A DNA stretch of 19,037 nucleotides. It comes from Dongia_A sp035274225 (GTDB taxonomy: Bacteria > Pseudomonadota > Alphaproteobacteria > Dongiales > Dongiaceae). The notes beneath the pieces were generated by a model. The model searched no databases, was not told the origin of the DNA, and was given only the letters and a program-made list of their open reading frames with translations. The position numbers and the translations under genes were made by a program. Of the stretch, positions 7,899 to 14,182 are shown in pieces (within the stretch, counting starts at the first letter, position 1; each line of letters starts with the position of its first letter). The DNA is taken from contig DATEOK010000362.1 in NCBI GenBank assembly GCA_035274225.1, forward strand, positions 1 through 19,037, given 5' to 3'.

Positions 7899-7914
7899 GG
7901 CCGATTGATCGGCC
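7899..7914. promoter_or_regulatory. 16-bp palindrome GGCCGAT-TG-ATCGGCC in leader of the importer operon
   Basis: Perfect 7-bp arms surround a 2-nt centre. It lies just downstream of the predicted transcription start (near 7922) of the minus-strand operon. It may be a protein-binding site that blocks early elongation or a small leader hairpin. Its sequence is unlike the two GTAT-type sites nearby, so a second regulator is possible. Function is inferred. Confidence 0.45.
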
Positions 7915-7928
7915 GTTTGATTGGTGCA

Positions 7929-7958
7929 ATTGTATTTTTGTGCTAGAAAATACGTCAA
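7929..7958 (-). promoter_or_regulatory. Predicted sigma70 promoter of the importer operon
   Basis: Read on the minus strand, TTGACG (7953-7958) is followed by 18 nt and then TACAAT (7929-7934). Each hexamer matches the sigma70 consensus at 5 of 6 positions. Transcription would start near 7922, giving a leader of about 62 nt before the PotD-like ATG. The spacer contains the 22-bp inverted repeat at 7932-7953, so a bound regulator would compete directly with RNA polymerase. Confidence 0.65.
7932..7953. promoter_or_regulatory. Candidate operator 1: GTATTTT-N8-AAAATAC
   Basis: A perfect 7-bp inverted repeat with an 8-nt spacer, 22 bp in total, lying between the -35 and -10 hexamers of the predicted promoter for the PotD-like gene. 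A second site of identical geometry is centred 38 bp away at 7970-7991. The adjacent divergent gene encodes a GntR/FCD regulator, which is the obvious candidate to bind here (inference). Confidence 0.6.
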
Positions 7959-7969
7959 GCGCCAAGAAT

Positions 7970-7991
7970 GTATAATCAGGCTCGATAATAC
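7970..7991. promoter_or_regulatory. Candidate operator 2 (GTATAAT-N8-ATAATAC), overlapping the regulator's -10 box
   Basis: Same 7-8-7 layout as operator 1, with one mismatch between arms (6 of 7 pair). It contains TATAAT (7971-7976), a perfect -10 hexamer for rightward transcription of the GntR gene, and ends 5 bp before that gene's ATG. No convincing -35 is present for this promoter. Binding would repress the regulator's own gene (inference). Confidence 0.55.
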
Positions 7992-7996
7992 AAAGC

Positions 7997-8968
7997 ATGC
8001 CTCGCACCACCGCTCGCTCCCGCGCCGCGAAGACCCGCCGTCAGCCGACACGCGGGAACGCGACCCAAGCTGCGCTCGCGGAGCGCATCCTCGGCTGGCT
8101 GCGGCAACAGGATCTGAAGCCCGGTGATCACGTGCCGGAGCGGCTGGCGACCGAGGCGTTCCACGTCTCGCGCACGCCGGTGCGCGGAGCGCTGACGCTG
8201 CTCACCACGCGCGGTTTGCTGGAACGGCGCGACCAGCGTGGCTATTTCATCGCGGCAGGGTTCGACGCGGCGGACCAGCCGGCGGCCGTGGAAACACCCG
8301 AAACGACGCTGCATGACGCCATCCTGCGCGACCGCTTCTCCAAGCGCCTCGATGCCGAGGTGACGGCGGCACATCTCGCGCGCCGCTATCATGCCTCGCG
8401 GGCCGTCGTGCTGCGCGTGCTGGGCCGCCTGCAGAAGGACGGCGTGGTGGAGCGCGCCCTTGGCCAGCGCTGGGTGTTCCTGCCGGCGCTCGATTCCCTT
8501 CGCTCGCAGGAGGACAGCCATCGCTTTCGCCTGATCCTGGAGCCGGCCGCCTTCCTGCAGCCCGGCTTCGCGCTCGATGCCAGGCGCACGCGCGATCTCA
8601 AGGCTGCGCTCGGCGAGTTGGCGCGCCAAGATGCGCGGCACTTCGACCTGAAGCGCGCGCTCGACGCCGACATCGCCTTTCACGAGGCGATCGCCGATGC
8701 CTGCAACAACCGCTTCCTGGCCGATGCCATGCGCCAGCAAAGCCGGCTGCGCCGCTTCGCCACCACCAGCATGCAGGTGCCGCCGGCGCGCCTGATCGAA
8801 TCCTGCCGGGAACATCTGGCGATCCTGGAAGCGGCGGAGGCCGGAGACTTCGTGCGCGCAGCCGAGCTGATGCGCGAGCACCTGGCGGCATCGCTCAGGG
8901 CGCGGCCAGGCTTCGTCAATCGCGGCGCGCCGCCGATGCTGCGCGCGGCGCTGATGGGTGCGCGATGA
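7997..8968 (+). CDS. GntR-family regulator with two winged-helix domains and an FCD ligand domain
   Basis: A 323-aa transcription factor, longer than typical FadR-type proteins (about 230-250 aa). The first winged helix-turn-helix is at about 25-86 (LAERILGWLRQQDLKPGD, TPVRGALTLLTTRGLLERR, GYFI). A second winged-helix-like segment is at about 103-163 (RLDAEVTAAHLARRYHASRA, VLRVLGRLQKDGVVERA, RWVFLP). The all-helical FCD domain at about 175-303 keeps the expected metal/ligand residues Asp225 and His229 (DIAFHEAI), His273 (CREHLAIL) and His295 (REHL). It is divergent from the importer operon and overlaps the downstream GT1 gene by ATGA. It probably represses both sides through the GTAT-type sites and is released by the imported solute or a catabolite (inference). 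Confidence 0.92.
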   Translation: MPRTTARSRAAKTRRQPTRGNATQAALAERILGWLRQQDLKPGDHVPERLATEAFHVSRTPVRGALTLLTTRGLLERRDQRGYFIAAGFDAADQPAAVETPETTLHDAILRDRFSKRLDAEVTAAHLARRYHASRAVVLRVLGRLQKDGVVERALGQRWVFLPALDSLRSQEDSHRFRLILEPAAFLQPGFALDARRTRDLKAALGELARQDARHFDLKRALDADIAFHEAIADACNNRFLADAMRQQSRLRRFATTSMQVPPARLIESCREHLAILEAAEAGDFVRAAELMREHLAASLRARPGFVNRGAPPMLRAALMGAR

Positions 8969-10275
8969 GCCTGACCATCGCCTTCCTGCCGGAGGCGGCC
9001 TATGGCGCGTCGCTGAATTGCGTCGCGCTGGCGCAGGAGCTGCGCGAGCTGGGCCACCGGCCGGTGTTCCTGTGCGACCCCGGATTCGCCGGCATGTTCG
9101 GCAACTACGGCTTTGACGAGCTGCCGGTCGCCATGTCGCCGCTGAAGTCGGACGCCGAGATCGCGGATTTCTGGCAGCGCTTCATCGACCAGCACCGGCC
9201 GCACTTCCACCTGCCGCCGCTGGAGCAGATCGCAACCTACGAGGTGCCGGCCTGGAACGCGATCGTCGACAGCGCCATCCATGCCGAGCCTGCCTTGCGC
9301 AAGGCGATCGCCAAGCTGCGGCCTGACGTCATCTGCCTCGACAACGTGGTGCTGTTCCCGGCGATCGCGTCGGCCGGCGTGGCATGGGTGAGAATCGTCT
9401 CCTGCGCGGAGACCGAGCTGCCGGACGCGGAAGTGCCGCCCTACACCTCCGGCTGCGCGACCGGCGACCGCGTCGCCGGCGATCGGTTCCGCGCCGCCTA
9501 CCTCGCCGCGCTGAAGCCGGTGCATGACCGCTACAACGCGTTCCTGAAATCGGTCGGCCAGCCGGCGATGCCCGGAGGGCAGTTCCTCACCCCTTCGCCC
9601 TGGCTCAACCTGCTGCTGACCCCCGAGGCCATCGCCTATCGCCGACGCCAGCCGCTGGACCCGGCGCGCTTCGCCTATGTCGGCGGCACGGTGCGGAGCG
9701 AGGCGCCATACGAGCTGCCCTACTTCCCCAAGCACAATGATAAACCGTTGATTTATATCGGCTTCGGGTCCCTTGGCGCGGCCGACACCGACCTCTTCCA
9801 GCGCCTGGTCGACGTGTTCGCGGATGCGCCGTACCGGGTGCTGATGTCAGTCGGCCCCTACAAGGACAGCTATGAGACGGTGCCGGACAACATCCACCTG
9901 GAATACTGGTATCCGCAGCCCGCGGTCATCCCCCAGGTCGATCTCTTCATCCACCATGGCGGCAACAATTCGCTCAACGAAGCCCTGACCTTCGGCAAGC
10001 CGTCCCTGGTCATGCCCTATTGCTGGGACGGCCACGACAACGCCCAGCGGGTGGAGGAGCTGAAGCTCGGCGCCCGCCTGGCGCGCTACGACTGGAAGCC
10101 ACAGGAGCTGCTTGCGACAGTTCGGCGGCTGCTCGCTGACAGTTCGATGAAACGCCGCCTGAAGGAGCTGCGTGCCACGCTCGGCACCGGCAACCAGCGC
10201 CGGCGGGCGGCGGAAATGATTCTCGCCGCGGCGCGCGAGGGCTCCCGCAAGGCCAGGTCCGCCCCGGCCGAGTAA
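8965..10275 (+). CDS. GT1-family (YjiC/MGT-like) glycosyltransferase homologue, copy B
   Basis: A 436-aa GT-B protein, paralogue of the one at 2632-3924. The two align without a single gap over residues 1-400, with about 215 identical positions by hand count. The donor region is WYPQPAVIPQVDLFIHHGG, then NNSLNEALTFGKPSLVMPYC, then WDGHDNA (about 315-360); the acceptor-side LDNVVLFPAI (125-134) is kept. The N-terminal loop reads PEAAYGASLNCV, so Tyr13 stands where GT1 enzymes carry the catalytic His. The C-terminal tail is basic and differs from copy A. The ATG overlaps the regulator's stop, so regulator and copy B are probably co-expressed and share control with the opposite operon. Substrate unknown. 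Confidence 0.88.
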   Translation: MSLTIAFLPEAAYGASLNCVALAQELRELGHRPVFLCDPGFAGMFGNYGFDELPVAMSPLKSDAEIADFWQRFIDQHRPHFHLPPLEQIATYEVPAWNAIVDSAIHAEPALRKAIAKLRPDVICLDNVVLFPAIASAGVAWVRIVSCAETELPDAEVPPYTSGCATGDRVAGDRFRAAYLAALKPVHDRYNAFLKSVGQPAMPGGQFLTPSPWLNLLLTPEAIAYRRRQPLDPARFAYVGGTVRSEAPYELPYFPKHNDKPLIYIGFGSLGAADTDLFQRLVDVFADAPYRVLMSVGPYKDSYETVPDNIHLEYWYPQPAVIPQVDLFIHHGGNNSLNEALTFGKPSLVMPYCWDGHDNAQRVEELKLGARLARYDWKPQELLATVRRLLADSSMKRRLKELRATLGTGNQRRRAAEMILAAAREGSRKARSAPAE

Positions 10276-10287
10276 GGCGATTTCCGG

Positions 10288-10318
10288 TTGATCGGGCGCG
10301 CCAAACGGCGTTTATATT
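10288..10318 (+). promoter_or_regulatory. Possible promoter of the DUF6134 gene
   Basis: TTGATC (10288-10293) and TATATT (10313-10318) are separated by 19 nt, longer than the ideal 17, in the 109-bp gap between copy B of the glycosyltransferase and the next gene. The -10 matches 5 of 6 and the -35 4 of 6 consensus bases. No terminator is visible here, so read-through from the upstream gene is also possible. Confidence 0.35.
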
Positions 10319-10384
10319 CGTTACGGGACACTTGGCCGCGCGCTGTACCTGGCGCGGCTGACCGATCGCAAGCATGGGGGCATC

Positions 10385-11089
10385 GTGCTTCGTCATTGGG
10401 TTCAGGTCACCAGTGCGCTTGCGCTCTGCTCCGTGGCTGGCCTTGCCGCCGCGGAATCGCCGCCGTCCGCGGTTGATCCATTCCGTCTCTACGGCAACGA
10501 AATTGTCTTCGACGTCGAGCGCGACGGCGATGTGGTGGGCCGCTACACCATCGACTTCACCCGCACCGACCACGGCGTGCTGGCCGAGGCCAAGGTGGAT
10601 GTCGATGTCAACCTGCTGTTCGTGACGGTCTACGAGCTGCGCTACCACGCGCGCGAACTGTGGAGTGGCGGCGAGCTGCAATCGATCGAGGCGTTCACCA
10701 ACGACGACGGCGACCTGGTCCATGTCCAGGCGACTCGCGATCCTGAGGGATTGCAGGTCAAAGCCAATGATGAATCCTTTGAAACGCCGGCCGTCCTTCC
10801 GATCAGCCACTGGAACGCCGCGTTGCTCGAGGGCGGGCCGCTGCTGAACGGCATGACCGGCGAAGTGGACGAAATCAAGGTCTCCGACCAGGGGCTCGAC
10901 ACCGTCTCGACCCGCCACGGCTCGCTGCGCGCCCGGCACTATCTCTATTCCGGGGATCTCAGCGGCGAGATCTGGTACGACGAGGACGGGCGCTGGGTGA
11001 AGCTGCGCTTCCGCGCCAAGGATGGGTCGATGATCGACTACATCTGCCGGCAGTGCCAGGCGCCGACCACCATCACTGAAGCGGAATAA
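10385..11089 (+). CDS. DUF6134-like secreted protein of unknown function
   Basis: A 234-aa protein with an N-terminal signal peptide (MLRHWVQVTSALALCSVAGL, then AAA before ES, cleavage near residue 23), so it should be periplasmic. The mature part is beta-rich: EIVFDVERDGDVVGRYTIDF, ELRYHARELWSGGELQSIEA, then HYLYSGDLSGEIWYDEDGRW, ending in SMIDYICRQCQ with a CxxC. This pattern of repeated strands and a late WYD(E/D)xGRWVKL motif fits DUF6134, related to DUF3108-type proteins. The start is GTG with GGGGG upstream; no in-frame ATG would give a better signal peptide. It is convergent with the cyclopropane synthase gene, with only 27 bp between the stops. No function can be assigned. Confidence 0.8.
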   Translation: MLRHWVQVTSALALCSVAGLAAAESPPSAVDPFRLYGNEIVFDVERDGDVVGRYTIDFTRTDHGVLAEAKVDVDVNLLFVTVYELRYHARELWSGGELQSIEAFTNDDGDLVHVQATRDPEGLQVKANDESFETPAVLPISHWNAALLEGGPLLNGMTGEVDEIKVSDQGLDTVSTRHGSLRARHYLYSGDLSGEIWYDEDGRWVKLRFRAKDGSMIDYICRQCQAPTTITEAE

Positions 11090-11116
11090 TCCGGCCGCGA
11101 CTCGCTGCCCGAGCGT

Positions 11117-12358
11117 TCAAGGCTTCACCAGGCGGAACTGCGCCACGTCGATGCTGCCGGCGCGGAAGCCGCCCTCGCAGTAGGCCAAGTAATATTCCCA
11201 CAGCCGTTTGAAGCGCGCATCGAAGCCGAGGCCGGCGACGCGCGGCCATGCCTGCTGGAATTCCTTCTGCCACAGCGACAAGGTGCGCGCATAGTCGAGC
11301 CCGAAATGGAAGGTCTCGTCGACCTTCAGGCGCGCTGCTTCGGCCGCGCGCGCGAAGGCGCCCGGCGAGGGCAGCATGCCGCCCGGGAAGACATAGCGCT
11401 GGATGAAATCCGCGCTGCGCCGGTAAAGATCGAAGCGCTCTTCCTCGATCAGGATCACCTGCAGAGCGGCGAGGCCGCCGGGCGCCAGGAGGTCGCGCAC
11501 CTTGCTGAAGAAGGTCTGCCAGTGCGCCTCGCCGACCGCCTCGAACATCTCGATCGAGGCAATGCGGTCGAAGGCGCCGGTTATGTCGCGATAGTCGGTG
11601 AGCGCGATCTCGACCTTGTCCTCGAGCCCGGCCCGCACGACCCGCGCCTCGGCAAAGTGCTTCTGCTCCTGCGACAGCGTGATGCCGGTGACATGGCAGC
11701 CATACTGCGCGGCGGCAAACTCGGCGAAGCCGCCCCAGCCGCATCCGATCTCCAGCACGCGATGACCGGGCCGCAGGTCCAGGCTCTCCGCCATGCGGCG
11801 ATACTTGGCCAGCTGGCCATCGGACAGCCCCTGCTGCGGCTCGGCGAAGATCGCCGACGAATAGGTCATCGTGGGGTCCAGCCACAGCCGGTAGAAGTCG
11901 TTGCCCAGGTCGTAGTGGTCCGCGATATTGCGCCGCGACCCCGCGCGCGAGTTCGGGCGAAGCAGGTGCCGCACGCGATGCCAGGCGCGCACGACCGCGA
12001 AGCCACGCAACGCCTCCGTCAAGGCTGCTTCGTTGCGCGCTGCCAGTTCGATCAGCGCAGCGAGGTCGGGACTGTCCCAGTCTCCCGCCAGGTAGGATTC
12101 GGCAAAGCCCACATCGCCGCCGGTGAACAGCCGCTGGACGGCTCGGGCGCGCTTGATTCGCAGGATCGCCTGCGGTCCCGGCTTGGCGGCCGTGAACGTC
12201 TCCGCCCCGCCGTCCGGCCCGATCAGCGTCAGCTGGCCCACCGCCAGATGGCGGACCGCGCCGGCCAAGGTTCGCATCCAAAGGCCGGAGACCGGCTTGC
12301 CGGTCCTGATGTCCGCTGCAATTGCCGCATCACGCGGCTGGTCCGAAAGCTTTTGCAT
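11117..12358 (-). CDS. Cyclopropane-fatty-acyl-phospholipid synthase family methyltransferase
   Basis: A 413-aa SAM-dependent enzyme that transfers a methylene from SAM to the double bond of unsaturated acyl chains in membrane phospholipids. The N-terminal lipid-binding part contains SYLAGDWDSPDL. It is followed by SRRNIADHYDLGNDFYRLWL with DPTMTYSSAIF, the SAM motif LEIGCGWGGFAEFAA (about 202-216), GITLSQEQ, RIASIEMFEAVGE, and the C-terminal YCEGGFRAGSIDVAQFRL. All are hallmarks of the Cfa family. I chose ATG 12358 (MQKLSDQ) because GGGGGA precedes it and the predicted transcript would begin near 12373. An in-frame GTG at 12379 would then lie upstream of that start. The gene stands alone, without the DUF1365 and desaturase partners often found beside such genes. 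Confidence 0.92.
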   Translation of the reverse strand: MQKLSDQPRDAAIAADIRTGKPVSGLWMRTLAGAVRHLAVGQLTLIGPDGGAETFTAAKPGPQAILRIKRARAVQRLFTGGDVGFAESYLAGDWDSPDLAALIELAARNEAALTEALRGFAVVRAWHRVRHLLRPNSRAGSRRNIADHYDLGNDFYRLWLDPTMTYSSAIFAEPQQGLSDGQLAKYRRMAESLDLRPGHRVLEIGCGWGGFAEFAAAQYGCHVTGITLSQEQKHFAEARVVRAGLEDKVEIALTDYRDITGAFDRIASIEMFEAVGEAHWQTFFSKVRDLLAPGGLAALQVILIEEERFDLYRRSADFIQRYVFPGGMLPSPGAFARAAEAARLKVDETFHFGLDYARTLSLWQKEFQQAWPRVAGLGFDARFKRLWEYYLAYCEGGFRAGSIDVAQFRLVKP

Positions 12359-12379
12359 GGCGTCCCCCGTCCCGGCCAC

Positions 12380-12408
12380 ATTAAAGGGGGGAGACCCAAC
12401 GAAGACAA
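12380..12408 (-). promoter_or_regulatory. Predicted sigma70 promoter of the cyclopropane synthase gene
   Basis: On the minus strand TTGTCT (12403-12408), a 17-nt spacer, then TTTAAT (12380-12385). The -10 matches 5 of 6 and the -35 4 of 6 consensus bases. The transcript would start near 12373, giving a short leader of about 15 nt that contains GGGGGA before ATG 12358. Confidence 0.5.
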
Positions 12409-12423
12409 GTGCTTCCGCTCACC

Positions 12424-12444
12424 GCGCGTGAGAGGTTCACGCGC
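12424..12444. terminator. Stem-loop GCGCGTGA/TCACGCGC between LysR and cyclopropane synthase genes
   Basis: Perfect 8-bp arms with a 5-nt loop, 15 bp after the LysR stop codon and just upstream of the next gene's promoter. The position suits ending the LysR transcript, but no T-run follows, so it could equally be a protein-binding palindrome. Confidence 0.4.
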
Positions 12445-12459
12445 CATGACGGCACCCTC

Positions 12460-13389
12460 TTACTTGGATTGGATGACGAGACCGGGAATGCCGCGCTGGT
12501 TGATGGCGACCCGGCAATGCTCCTCGAACTCGATGAGCGCGCGGGGCCGCCCCGATTGGCGCAGCGACGCGAGCCCCAGGCTCATCGGCCGGTAAGGCCC
12601 CTTGAGCGGCACCACCTGTAGCGGTTTGCCGTCCAGCGCGGCGTCATTGCGCGGCCGCGCGTTGAACAACGCATAGCCGTACTGGTTGGCCACCATGGTG
12701 CGGATGACGTCAGGATGGGTCGAGCGCGCCGCGACCTGCGGCGTCAGGCCCTCCTGGAAGAACAGCGACAGGAAATATTCTCGGCTGAGCGGAAGGTCGA
12801 GCAGGATCAACGGCTCCGGCGCCAAGTCATGCAGCGACAGCGAGCGCCGTTGCGCCAGCGTGTGCTCCGGCCACAGCAACACGTAGGGCGGCAGCTGCGC
12901 CAGCGCTTCGAACGCCACGTCCTCCGGCACCTGGAGATCGTAGGTCAACAGGATGTCGATCTCGCCGCGCCGCAGCCGGCCGATCAGGTGCTCCTGGTCG
13001 CCTTCATGGATGGAAACGAGCACCGCCGGAAAGCGGTGCTGAAAGGCGTGGCATAGCTCCGGCAGGATGATCGGCGCCAGCGTCACGAGGCACCCGACGT
13101 TGAGCGGCCCGCGCGCCTGCTCGGTCAGGTCGCGGGCCGAGGCATGGAGCGCATCCGCCTGCGCCAGCAACGCCTTCGCCTCGCGCAACATCTGCCGCCC
13201 GCTCGCGGTCAGCGACAGTCCTTGCGCGTGGTGCCGGATGAACAGCTGCAGGCCCAGCTCCTTCTCCAGATGCGCGATCGCGGCGGAGATCGACGGCGGC
13301 GACACCGCGATGCGTTGCGATGCCGCCGCGATGGAGCTCGCTTCGGCGGCGGCGACGAAATACTGCAGATGGCGCAGGGTGAAGCGCAT
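12460..13389 (-). CDS. LysR-family transcriptional regulator
   Basis: A 309-aa LysR-type regulator of standard length. The N-terminal winged helix is clear (MRFTLRHLQYFVAAAEASSI, AAASQRIAVSPPSISAAIAH, LEKELGLQLF, LTASG), and the effector-binding domain runs from about residue 90 (GPLNVGCLVTLAPIILPELC onward). The frame stays open upstream to 13560, but that part is translated repeat (PHPGPPPLGGG), so I start at ATG 13389. It lies downstream of and in the same direction as the hydroxylase/Rid/DUF1028 genes, separated only by a repeat pair, and may be co-transcribed with and regulate them. Most LysR genes instead lie divergent from their target, so another target is possible. Confidence 0.92.
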   Translation of the reverse strand: MRFTLRHLQYFVAAAEASSIAAASQRIAVSPPSISAAIAHLEKELGLQLFIRHHAQGLSLTASGRQMLREAKALLAQADALHASARDLTEQARGPLNVGCLVTLAPIILPELCHAFQHRFPAVLVSIHEGDQEHLIGRLRRGEIDILLTYDLQVPEDVAFEALAQLPPYVLLWPEHTLAQRRSLSLHDLAPEPLILLDLPLSREYFLSLFFQEGLTPQVAARSTHPDVIRTMVANQYGYALFNARPRNDAALDGKPLQVVPLKGPYRPMSLGLASLRQSGRPRALIEFEEHCRVAINQRGIPGLVIQSK

Positions 13390-13398
13390 CAGGAAACT

Positions 13399-13502
13399 CC
13401 CTCCCCCAAGCGGGGGAGGGCCTGGGTGGGGGAAGCGCGCGAAGACTTCTGGCGGGGGAGACGTGGCTTCCCCCTCCCTACCCTCCCCCTTCTGGGGAGG
13501 GG
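13399..13502. repeat. Pair of inverted C/G-block palindromes between DUF1028 and LysR genes
   Basis: Hairpins at 13399-13420 (CCCTCCCCC and GGGGGAGGG, loop AAGC) and 13481-13501 (CCCTCCCC and GGGGAGGG). The tails GGGGGAAGC (13428-13436) and GCTTCCCCC (13466-13474) face each other as in the copy at 6679-6785. The unit fills nearly the whole 118-bp gap and ends 6 bp before the DUF1028 stop. It also supplies the G-rich sequence directly upstream of the LysR ATG. Confidence 0.8.
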
Positions 13503-13507
13503 CAAAG

Positions 13508-14182
13508 TCACTTGTCCCCCGGCACGCCGAAGGTCGGTGCCGCCGTCGGATTGAGCGCACGGGTGACGTAATCCTCCAGCTGCGGCTGGTAGCGCACCCA
13601 CAGCTTTCGCAACTCGGCGATCGGATCGCCGTCGGACCAATCGACCCGCAAATCGGCGATCGGCCAGGGCACGTCGCGTACGATCAGCAGGCCGGCGGAG
13701 TGGACCGGCCCTTCTTCGCCGCCCGCTGCCACGGCTGCTTCCATCGCGGTCAGCAGCCGTTCGGCGAGGTGGCCCTGCGCGCGCTGGAACGCAGCCACCA
13801 TCTTGGCCGGGATCTCCTCGTCGCGCAGCAGGTTGCCGGCGGCGACCGCGTTCAACGTCAGCGCGGTCGCGTGAGTGCCGAGGGTGCGGTCGCCGGAATG
13901 CGCCGCCGTCCGACCATTGGCGTCGACCGCGATCAGCTGCCGGAACGCGATGTGCGGCGCCGACTGCTTCAGCGTCGCGATCGCCTGCTCCGCGCTCGCC
14001 CCCTTTGCCATGAGATCGAGGCCCTGCGGCCCGAGCCTGGGATCGGTGATGTTCTGGGTGCCGAACGCGCCGACGCCCGCGCGCGCATGGGCGCAGCGGG
14101 CTGCGACCGCCGGCGACGACGACGAAACCGCGATGCCGAACATTCCCGTATCGGCATCGCGTGCGGCGATGGAAAAGGTCAT
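13508..14182 (-). CDS. DUF1028 family protein (putative Ntn-hydrolase)
   Basis: A 224-aa protein matching the DUF1028 pattern: MTFSIAARDADTGMFGIAVS at the N-terminus, then SPAVAARCAHARAGVGAFGT, QNITDPRLGPQGLDLMAKGA and HSGDRTLG. The family is thought to have an Ntn-hydrolase fold. Thr2 would be exposed after removal of Met and could be the nucleophile, which fits the conserved MTFS start. The substrate is not known. The ATG overlaps the Rid gene's stop (ATGA at 14179-14182), so the two are tightly coupled. The open frame upstream to 14314 is a shadow of the Rid gene. Its likely job is hydrolysis of an amide or lactam-like product in the pathway begun by the hydroxylase (inference). Confidence 0.87.
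   Translation of the reverse strand: MTFSIAARDADTGMFGIAVSSSSPAVAARCAHARAGVGAFGTQNITDPRLGPQGLDLMAKGASAEQAIATLKQSAPHIAFRQLIAVDANGRTAAHSGDRTLGTHATALTLNAVAAGNLLRDEEIPAKMVAAFQRAQGHLAERLLTAMEAAVAAGGEEGPVHSAGLLIVRDVPWPIADLRVDWSDGDPIAELRKLWVRYQPQLEDYVTRALNPTAAPTFGVPGDK

Noticed and set aside
11090..11116. Terminator between the convergent DUF6134 and cyclopropane synthase genes
   Set aside because: Only a 4-bp CTCG/CGAG stem is present, without a T-run; too weak to call.
12359..12379. Longer cyclopropane synthase starting at GTG 12379
   Set aside because: The predicted transcript begins near 12373, downstream of that GTG, and there is no ribosome site before it; ATG 12358 has GGGGGA upstream.
11306..12595. 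Plus-strand open frame of 429 codons
   Set aside because: It is antisense to the cyclopropane synthase gene and crosses its promoter and the LysR end; no protein family pattern seen.
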